Shown here piece after piece: positions 1 to 6,357 of a DNA stretch of 11,033 nucleotides; position 1 is the stretch's first letter; each line of letters opens with the position of its first letter. This DNA comes from an uncultured Porphyromonadaceae bacterium (GTDB taxonomy: Bacteria; Bacteroidota; Bacteroidia; Bacteroidales; Muribaculaceae). Below the pieces are notes generated by a model, which saw only the letters and a list, made by a program, of their open reading frames with translations, did no database searches and had not been told where the DNA came from. The position numbers and the translations under genes are program-made. The stretch lies in assembly GCA_947178655.1 (NCBI GenBank), contig CAMWZB010000019.1:1-11033 (forward strand), read 5' to 3'.

Positions 1-777
1 CTCTGTGAGCAGTCCTTTGGTGTATGTGCGGCAGCGTTCGGCATCCCGGCCTCCGCACTGCCAGAGTATCTGAAAGTCTGATTTTGCCGCCGACGAGCTC
101 TGGACGGCTTCAATCAGAGCGTCGTTCAGGGTGCGGGCGCCGAGACTGCCGCCGGTGATGAGTACCAGCGGTTGGTCAGCCTTGAATCCCAGCTGCCCCT
201 TGGCCTCGGCCTGCGACAGCGGGCACTCAAGCAGGGCCTTTCGTATGGGGTTGCCGGTCATGACTATTTTATCAGCCGGGAAGAAGCGGTCGGTGTCGGG
301 ATAGGCCGTGCATATGCATTCGGCTTTGGCTGCGAGCAGTTTGTTTGTCACTCCGGGGTAGGAGTTCTGTTCCTGAATGAGCGTGGGCACCCCTGCGCGC
401 TGCGCCGCCTTCAGGGTGGGTCCGCTTGCATATCCTCCGACTCCTATGGCGATGTCGGGTTTGAACTCGCGCACCACTTTTCGGGCTATGCGCATGCTCT
501 TGAACAGTTTGACCAGAACGGCGAAGTTGCGCCACAGATGCTTGCGGTCGAATCCCGCTACGGGCAGACCGATGATTCGGTAGCCGGCTTCGGGCACTCG
601 TTTCATCTCCATGCGGTCGTCAGCGCCGACGAATAGGATGTCAGAGCCTGGAAAACGACGGCTGACGGCGTCGGCTATCGCGAGGGCCGGGAATATGTGG
701 CCGCCGGTGCCTCCGCCGCTGATGAGTACGCGCAAGGGGCGGCAACTGTTGTCGGATAGTGTTGTCATTTGGGTCAT
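1..777 (-). CDS. murG: UDP-GlcNAc:lipid I N-acetylglucosaminyltransferase MurG, partial (N-terminal 259 codons)
   Basis: MurG adds GlcNAc from UDP-GlcNAc to lipid I on the cytoplasmic face of the membrane, giving lipid II. The frame is open from an ATG at 777 to the left edge, so 259 residues are visible and roughly the last 100 of a usual 350-370 are missing. Visible motifs are the N-terminal glycine loop GGGTGGHIFPA (residues 21-31, with the conserved His at 27), GVGGYASGP (112-120), QEQNSYPGVTNK (135-146), GNPIR (175-179) and the start of the UDP-GlcNAc-binding C-domain, GGSLGA (209-214). A second in-frame ATG lies at 768; the choice between them is open, since both precede the conserved core by a short tail. 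The gene starts 33 bases after the ftsW stop, in the order usual for Bacteroidales dcw clusters. The family call is very secure; only the missing C-terminus prevents checking completeness. Confidence 0.97.
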   Translation of the reverse strand, partial: MTQMTTLSDNSCRPLRVLISGGGTGGHIFPALAIADAVSRRFPGSDILFVGADDRMEMKRVPEAGYRIIGLPVAGFDRKHLWRNFAVLVKLFKSMRIARKVVREFKPDIAIGVGGYASGPTLKAAQRAGVPTLIQEQNSYPGVTNKLLAAKAECICTAYPDTDRFFPADKIVMTGNPIRKALLECPLSQAEAKGQLGFKADQPLVLITGGSLGARTLNDALIEAVQSSSAAKSDFQILWQCGGRDAERCRTYTKGLLTE

Positions 778-810
778 TCTTAGAGGTGGAGAGAGCAGAA
801 AGTTCGGTAG

Positions 811-2181
811 TCAACTATTTTTTTCAACGTCCGAAGCCAGCAGAGGGTTCACGGCCCGTGCATCCTCGGGCAGACTTTCGAGTTCTTTCTGCTGTTCGTC
901 GGCTGTATCGGAGATGCGGGCCGCGTGACGGGCCACGCTGAGCATGACGCCGAATGCAGTGGACATGGCCAGTACGGAGATGCCGCCTTTCGAAATCAGC
1001 GGCAATGGCTGGCCCGACACGGGGAACACGCCTGTGACGATGGCCATGTGATACAGTGCCTGAAATACTATGACGAACGCGCAGCCCATTACCAGAACGC
1101 CGGGCATTGTCTGCGAGAACCGCATGGTCAGCTTGGCGCTCCGGCCGAGTATCCACATATAACATATGAGGATGCCGAGCCCTACGAAGAGCCCGAGTTC
1201 CTCGATGATGATGGCATAGATATAGTCAGAGAAGGCCAGCGGCAGTCGGGCGTTTTCGCGCGAACGGCCTATGCCGACTCCGAAGAGACCGCCGTGGGCC
1301 TGCGCGATGTAGCTGAGCTGTTCCTGCTGGTGGTCGACCGAAAACTTCTCCAGATGCTTGTCGCTGCGGAAATGCTGCTTGATGCGGTCGCGCCAGACGT
1401 TGCCGCGGCCGTCGGCACGGGCCACATCCGGATTTTCGTGGTTGAGTATGATGACACGTTCCTTGTAGGGGTCGAGCTTCACTTCCTCTTTCAGTTGCGT
1501 CTTGGCTATCAGAGCGCCGCCTCCGGCGACAGCGCCGATGAGGAGAGCTATGCCGAATTTGCGCCAGCTCATGCCTCCGACCAGCATCATGGAGTAGCAT
1601 ATGGCTACGACGATGATGGTGTTGCTCAGGCCCTCGGAAAACAGGAGTCCGGCGAATCCGCCTATCAGCACCATCGACCATACGAGTCCCTTGACGGTGA
1701 TGTCGCGATGCTCTTCGTCCTGATTCTTCGTGAGTATGTAGGCCATGCCCAGGGCGGCCCCGACCTTCATGAAGTCGGCAGGAAGTATCTGCGTGCCGAA
1801 TACGGTGATGGCTCTCTGGGCTTCATTGACACCGTGTCCGGCCACGCGTACCGCTATCATGAGTCCGAAGCAGCCCAGCACATAGACCGGGATCCACTTG
1901 AATATCGTCCGGTAGTGTATCTGCTGAAGGATGAGCATGATGACAAGCCCGGCCACAAGGAAGCGGCCGTGGCGAATCACGGGGTCGAAGATGCTTCCGT
2001 CGCTCACTTCCTGGAGCGATGCCGAGAAGAGCTCGATAAGTGCCACAATCACCAGCAGGATGTACGTGCCCCACAGGTGGTGGTCGGTGCGCACTTTGTG
2101 CACCTTGGGCTCGTCGGCCGCTGCCGCCTCAGGAGCGATCGCAGCCTCGACGGGAGTGTCAAGAGAGAGTTGGTCGTTCAT
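811..2181 (-). CDS. ftsW: Septal peptidoglycan glycosyltransferase FtsW (SEDS family)
   Basis: FtsW polymerises lipid II into glycan strands at the septum, working with the transpeptidase FtsI. The 456-residue protein has about ten hydrophobic segments between residues 38 and 416, a charged cytoplasmic N-terminus of about 35 residues and an acidic C-terminal tail of about 40. SEDS hallmarks are FSEGLSNT (181-188), GGLFGVGIGRS (297-307), SDYIYAIIIEELG (318-330), whose Asp319 aligns with the catalytic aspartate of the TDFIF motif in other SEDS enzymes, and PLISKGGIS (394-402). The large external loop (about 228-318) is some 20 residues longer than in E. coli FtsW, as I recall is common in Bacteroidetes. 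Some usually conserved positions differ: the RW of the RWI motif is RA (123-124) and the QPSE/QPAE motif reads LPAD (133-136). It could in principle be a RodA paralogue, but its place between murD and murG points to FtsW. The start is an ATG 45 bases after the murD stop. Confidence 0.96.
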   Translation of the reverse strand: MNDQLSLDTPVEAAIAPEAAAADEPKVHKVRTDHHLWGTYILLVIVALIELFSASLQEVSDGSIFDPVIRHGRFLVAGLVIMLILQQIHYRTIFKWIPVYVLGCFGLMIAVRVAGHGVNEAQRAITVFGTQILPADFMKVGAALGMAYILTKNQDEEHRDITVKGLVWSMVLIGGFAGLLFSEGLSNTIIVVAICYSMMLVGGMSWRKFGIALLIGAVAGGGALIAKTQLKEEVKLDPYKERVIILNHENPDVARADGRGNVWRDRIKQHFRSDKHLEKFSVDHQQEQLSYIAQAHGGLFGVGIGRSRENARLPLAFSDYIYAIIIEELGLFVGLGILICYMWILGRSAKLTMRFSQTMPGVLVMGCAFVIVFQALYHMAIVTGVFPVSGQPLPLISKGGISVLAMSTAFGVMLSVARHAARISDTADEQQKELESLPEDARAVNPLLASDVEKNS

Positions 2182-2226
2182 TTCTGTATGTTATGTGTGT
2201 TTTCTGAGTGTTGAATTGAATGGCAC

Positions 2227-3591
2227 TCAACCTTTCATGGCCATGACGGCGGCCTTGAACTTGCGTCCGCGGTCCTCGTACGACGAGAATAGGTCGAATG
2301 ACGCGCAGCACGGCGACAGCAGTACCGTCCATCCGGGCTGCGCCATGCTACGGCAAGCCGCCACGGCATCGTCGAGGCAGTGGGTGTCGGCGATGGTCTC
2401 CACATGAGGGCTGAAGAAGTCGACTATCTTGGCGTTGTCCTTGCCCATGGCCACGATGGCGCGTACCTTCTCCTTCACCAGCGGCAGTATCTCGGAGTAG
2501 TCGTTGCCCTTGTCCTTGCCGCCGAGGATGAGTACGGTGGGTTCTGTCATGGCTTCGAGCGCATAGTAACAGGAGTTGACGTTCGTTGCCTTGGAGTCGT
2601 TGATCCATCGCACACCGTCGATTTCGGCGACCGGTTCGAGACGGTGTTCCACTCCGCAGAAGTCGCTGAGAGCTTCGCGGATGTCATCCTTGCTCACTCG
2701 GCATATGCAGGCCGAGAGACCGGCAGCCATGGAGTTGAACACGTTGTGGAGCCCGTTGAGGGCCAGGTCGGCGCGAGGCATGCTCATCGATGTTTCCGGA
2801 GTGTTGAATATCAGTTCGTTTTCAGCGTCGATGTAGGCTGCTGATGTTTCTTCGAACGACTCGGAGAATGGCAGCATGCGCGCCTCGGTGGTGATGTGCC
2901 GGAGCTGTTCGGTGATGACAGGGTCATCGTTCCAGAATATGAAGCAGTCCGAGGGACACATGTTCTGCAGGATGCGGAACTTGGCGTTCACGTAGTTCTG
3001 CATGCGGTGGTCATAGCGGTCGAGATGGTCAGGTGTGATGTTCAGGATCACTGCTATGTTTGCCTTGAAGTCGTACATGTTGTCGAGCTGGAAGCTGCTG
3101 AGTTCCACCACGTACACGTCGTGCGGGTCGCGGGCCACCTGATATGCCAGGCTGATGCCCACGTTTCCTGCGAGAGAGGCGTCGATGCCGGCCTTGATGA
3201 GGATGTGGTGGGTGAGCATGGTGGTGGTGGTCTTGCCGTTCGAGCCGGTTATGCACACCATCTTGGAATCGGTGTATCGTCCGGCGAACTCTATCTCGCT
3301 GATGATAGGGATGCTCTTCTTCAGCGCCTCGACTATTACGGGAGCGTCCAGAGGGATGCCCGGACTTTTCACGATTTCGTCGGCACAGAGTATGCGGTCC
3401 ATCGAGTGGTGACCTTCTTCGAAGGATATGCCTTCTTCGACAAGGCGTCTGCGGTACTTCTCTGCGATTGTGCCGCTGTCGCTCAGGAACACGTCCATGC
3501 CCTTGTCTTTAGCCAGGACGGCGGCACCGAAGCCGCTTTCTCCGGCTCCGAGAACGACGAGGCGATGTGGTGCGGAAGTTGAATTATGCAT
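2227..3591 (-). CDS. murD: UDP-N-acetylmuramoyl-L-alanine--D-glutamate ligase MurD
   Basis: MurD is the cytoplasmic ATP-dependent ligase that adds D-glutamate to UDP-MurNAc-L-Ala. The 454-residue length fits the family. In order: the UDP-binding N-domain with GAGESGFGA (15-23); the ATP loop GSNGKTTT (116-123, Lys120); VVELSSFQLD (161-170); NITPDHLDRYD (184-194); Lys204 in the NAK motif, the position of the carbamylated lysine in E. coli MurD; EHR (315-317); the C-domain motif NDSKATN (331-337); GGKDKG (357-362); and LSPCCASFDLF (425-435), which matches the D-glutamate-binding segment. All key residues appear intact. The ATG start is 12 bases after the mraY stop, so the two are probably co-transcribed. 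MurC or another Mur ligase is unlikely, because the NDSKATN and LSPxxASFD motifs are characteristic of MurD. Confidence 0.98.
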   Translation of the reverse strand: MHNSTSAPHRLVVLGAGESGFGAAVLAKDKGMDVFLSDSGTIAEKYRRRLVEEGISFEEGHHSMDRILCADEIVKSPGIPLDAPVIVEALKKSIPIISEIEFAGRYTDSKMVCITGSNGKTTTTMLTHHILIKAGIDASLAGNVGISLAYQVARDPHDVYVVELSSFQLDNMYDFKANIAVILNITPDHLDRYDHRMQNYVNAKFRILQNMCPSDCFIFWNDDPVITEQLRHITTEARMLPFSESFEETSAAYIDAENELIFNTPETSMSMPRADLALNGLHNVFNSMAAGLSACICRVSKDDIREALSDFCGVEHRLEPVAEIDGVRWINDSKATNVNSCYYALEAMTEPTVLILGGKDKGNDYSEILPLVKEKVRAIVAMGKDNAKIVDFFSPHVETIADTHCLDDAVAACRSMAQPGWTVLLSPCCASFDLFSSYEDRGRKFKAAVMAMKG

Positions 3592-3603
3592 ATGTAGTGT
3601 AGA

Positions 3604-4851
3604 TTATCTTATTTTCAGGGTTACGAAAGTTATCACAGCAAGGATGATGCCGATGATCCAGAAACGGGTGACTATCTTCTGTTCGGCGATGGCCCGTAGA
3701 GGGCGCTGAATGATGGCTTCGACAGTCCCGGCATCTTTCTGGAAGTGGTGGTGCAGGGGAGTCATCTTGAATATGCGGCCGCCGTGGGTGCGCTTGAACC
3801 ATGCCACCTGAAGGACGACAGAGAGATCCTCGATGTAGAAGAGGGCGCATAGGATGGGCAGGAGCAGTTCTTTGTGTATGAGTATGGCGAATACGGCGAT
3901 GACACCGCCGAGCATGAGGCTGCCGGTGTCGCCCATGAATACCTGTGCAGGCGAGGCGTTGTACCACAGGAATCCTACCAGTGCGCCTATGAATGCCGCC
4001 ATATAGACTGTCAGCTCTTCGCTTCCCGGTACATACATTATATTAAGGTAGGAAGAGTATATGACGTGGCCTCCGAGATATGCCATGGCGGCAAGCGACA
4101 CGCCGGCTATGGCAGATAGTCCGGCGCACATGCCGTCCAGTCCGTCGTTGAGGTTGGCGCCGTTGCTTGTGGCGGCTACCAGAAATATGGTGATGAGCAC
4201 GAATACTATCCATCCGGCCACTTCATCGTAGGGCTTCATCCACTCTGTCAGCCACGAGTAGTTGAAGTTATTGTTCTTGACGAAAGGTATGGTGGTCTGT
4301 GGCGATTTCACCTGCTGGGTGTCATATATGACCTCCTCGACGCGGTTGGTCTCCTCGCTGATGACCTCGCGGTTCTCGACGATGACCATCGACGGGTTGA
4401 GATACATGGTCACGCCCACGACGAGGCCTATGCCCACCTGTCCGATGATTTTGTACTTGCCTTTCATGCCGTCCTTGTTGTGCTTCTTGAGCTTGAGGTA
4501 GTCGTCGAGAAAGCCTATCAGTCCGAGCCATACCGTGGCCAGAATCATCAGTATCATGTATATGTTGCCGAGGTTGCCCATCAGGAGGCATGGCAGTAGG
4601 ATGGCAGCCAGGATAATCAGTCCGCCCATGGTGGGGGTGCCTTTTTTCTTGAGCTGACCTTCAAGGTCGAGGTCGCGCACGATCTCGCCTATCTGCATCT
4701 TCTGCAGGCGGTCGATGATGTACCGTCCGGCGAATATGGCCACCAGCAGTGCCAGCACGAAGGCAGCGCCGGAGCGGAATGTGATGTAGTTCATCAGGCG
4801 AGCTCCGGGGAATTCGGAGTCCTGAAGCATGTTGAAGATATAATACAGCAT
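3604..4851 (-). CDS. mraY: Phospho-N-acetylmuramoyl-pentapeptide-transferase MraY
   Basis: MraY is the integral membrane enzyme that moves phospho-MurNAc-pentapeptide from UDP to undecaprenyl phosphate, making lipid I. The 415-residue protein carries the family motifs: KKKGTPTMGG (68-77), the paired aspartates in FLDDYLK (114-120, Asp116/Asp117), NLNDGLDG (233-240), FMGDTGSL (305-312, Asp308) and TPLHHHF (364-370). It is about 55 residues longer than E. coli MraY; most of the excess is a hydrophilic stretch at about 151-212 between two membrane segments, an expansion I recall from Bacteroidetes MraY proteins. The N-terminus MLYYIFNML followed by PGARLMNYITFR matches the usual MraY start, which supports the first ATG over internal Met8 or Met20. 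It begins 28 bases after the murE stop, with no murF between them. Confidence 0.98.
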   Translation of the reverse strand: MLYYIFNMLQDSEFPGARLMNYITFRSGAAFVLALLVAIFAGRYIIDRLQKMQIGEIVRDLDLEGQLKKKGTPTMGGLIILAAILLPCLLMGNLGNIYMILMILATVWLGLIGFLDDYLKLKKHNKDGMKGKYKIIGQVGIGLVVGVTMYLNPSMVIVENREVISEETNRVEEVIYDTQQVKSPQTTIPFVKNNNFNYSWLTEWMKPYDEVAGWIVFVLITIFLVAATSNGANLNDGLDGMCAGLSAIAGVSLAAMAYLGGHVIYSSYLNIMYVPGSEELTVYMAAFIGALVGFLWYNASPAQVFMGDTGSLMLGGVIAVFAILIHKELLLPILCALFYIEDLSVVLQVAWFKRTHGGRIFKMTPLHHHFQKDAGTVEAIIQRPLRAIAEQKIVTRFWIIGIILAVITFVTLKIR

Positions 4852-4879
4852 TTTTTCTCTGTCAGTTCTGTATTGTGGA

Positions 4880-6355
4880 TTATTTTATGCCGAGAGCTTT
4901 GCAGAGCTCTTCGCGGTCGTCGAAGTGATATTCGGTGTCGCCGATGACCTGAGTGGTTTCATGCCCTTTGCCGGCCAGAAGAATGATGTCGCCCGGCTGA
5001 GCCAGTTCGGCCGCACGCTCTATGGCCCGGCGTCGGTCGGTGATGGTCTCGGTGCGGTCGAGGTCGGCGTGGGCGAGTCCGGCAGTCATGTCGGACAGGA
5101 TAGCCTCGGGATTCTCGTGACGGGGATTGTCGGAAGTGAGGATGAGGATGTCGGATCGCTCGGCTGCCGCACGCGCCATCAGCGGTCGCTTGCCGGCGTC
5201 ACGGTTGCCTCCGGCTCCGCAGACGGTGATGATGCGTGACTCATCGCCGGCCACTTCGCGAAGTGTGTCCAGCACGTTGACAAGCGCGTCGGGCGTGTGG
5301 GCGTAGTCGACTATGCCTGTCACACCCTTCGGGCTCCTGAACGGCTGAAGGCGTCCTGCCACCGGGTGGAGCTGACTGAGAGCCAGGAGTACCTTCTCCC
5401 GCGGATAGCCCAGCAGCAGCGCCGCACCATACACGTCGGCGAGATTGGACGCGTTGAAGCGTCCGGTGAAGAGTGTCTCGACCTCATCGCCGTCGAAGTC
5501 GAGCAGCATTCCGTCCAGACGGTCCTCGACCACGCGGACGTGAAAGTCGGCCACGCCTCGGATGCTGTAAGTCTTCTGCCGGCCGGCCGGACAGTTCTGA
5601 AGCATCACCTGTCCGTTGCGGTCATCGGCGTTGACAAGGGCGAATGATTCGGGGGGAAGCATGTCGAAGAATGACTTCTTGGCCTTGAGATAGGCGTCGA
5701 AGGTCTTGTGGTAGTCGAGATGGTCGCGGGTGAGGTTGGTGAATATGCCTCCAGCGAAGGTGAGTCCGGCTATTCGGCGCTGGTCGGCCGCGTGGCTGCT
5801 GACTTCCATGGCTGCGAATGTGCATCCGGCGTCGACCATGTCGCGCAGCATGTGGTTGAGCGATACGGGATCGGGCGTGGTGTGGTCGGCCGGAACGGCT
5901 TTCTCATCCACGATGTTCGCCACGGTGGAGAGCAGTCCGGCTTTGTGGCCGATCAGACGAGCCATCTCGTAGAGGAGTGTGGCGGTGGTGGTCTTGCCGT
6001 TGGTTCCGGTCACTCCTACGAGAGTGAGGGCTTCCGACGGGTCGTCGTAGTATCTTGATGCGATACGTCCGAGGGCTTCGCGGCTGTCGGGCACGCGGAT
6101 GGCTGTGACGTTTTCAGGCATGCCTTCAGGGATGCGTTCGGCCACGATGACCGATGCGCCGGCACTTATGGCAGCGGGGATGAACCGATGGCCATCGACG
6201 GCCACTCCGTCGACGGCAACGAAAAGAGCTCCCGGCTTTACTTCGCGGGAGTCTGCCGTAATCATACTGACGGACGTGCCTGCATCGTAGCTCCCTTCGA
6301 ACGCAGTCAGGGCGTCAAGGAGAGATTCGAGTGTATTATTGTGTTCCTGATTCAT
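4880..6355 (-). CDS. murE: UDP-MurNAc-L-Ala-D-Glu:meso-diaminopimelate ligase MurE
   Basis: MurE is the cytoplasmic ligase that adds the third amino acid to the UDP-MurNAc dipeptide. The open frame can be extended to a TTG at 6361 that overlaps the ftsI stop by 4 bases, but the ATG at 6355, 2 bases after that stop, is the likelier start and gives 491 residues. Numbered from this ATG: TADSREVKPGALF (33-45), ATP loop GTNGKTTT (117-124, Lys121), MEVSSHA (183-189), TRDHLDYH (209-216), Lys226 at the expected carbamylated-lysine position, HPVAGRLQPF (330-339), YAHTPDAL (351-358), DNPR (409-412) and AGKGHET (461-467). DNPR is the established signature for meso-diaminopimelate as substrate, as opposed to L-lysine enzymes. 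All motifs are intact. Its position between ftsI and mraY is standard for the cluster. Confidence 0.97.
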   Translation of the reverse strand: MNQEHNNTLESLLDALTAFEGSYDAGTSVSMITADSREVKPGALFVAVDGVAVDGHRFIPAAISAGASVIVAERIPEGMPENVTAIRVPDSREALGRIASRYYDDPSEALTLVGVTGTNGKTTTATLLYEMARLIGHKAGLLSTVANIVDEKAVPADHTTPDPVSLNHMLRDMVDAGCTFAAMEVSSHAADQRRIAGLTFAGGIFTNLTRDHLDYHKTFDAYLKAKKSFFDMLPPESFALVNADDRNGQVMLQNCPAGRQKTYSIRGVADFHVRVVEDRLDGMLLDFDGDEVETLFTGRFNASNLADVYGAALLLGYPREKVLLALSQLHPVAGRLQPFRSPKGVTGIVDYAHTPDALVNVLDTLREVAGDESRIITVCGAGGNRDAGKRPLMARAAAERSDILILTSDNPRHENPEAILSDMTAGLAHADLDRTETITDRRRAIERAAELAQPGDIILLAGKGHETTQVIGDTEYHFDDREELCKALGIK

Positions 6356-6357
6356 TA

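Noticed and set aside
172..636. A 154-codon plus-strand frame opposite murG
   Set aside because: The minus-strand murG frame is continuous with all its motifs; the plus-strand frame is a shadow.
925..2214. A 429-codon open frame on the plus strand opposite ftsW
   Set aside because: It is a codon-aligned mirror of ftsW. Its product is rich in His, Glu, Asp and Tyr with no recognisable domain, as expected from reading a membrane protein gene backwards in GC-rich DNA.
2182..2226. The 45-base ftsW-murD gap as a possible terminator or internal promoter
   Set aside because: It is AT-rich but contains neither a hairpin followed by a T run on the minus strand nor a TAnnTTTG box.
2896..3582. A 228-codon plus-strand frame opposite murD
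   Set aside because: It lies wholly inside murD, whose motifs are intact; its product is a Val/His-rich mirror translation with no family resemblance.
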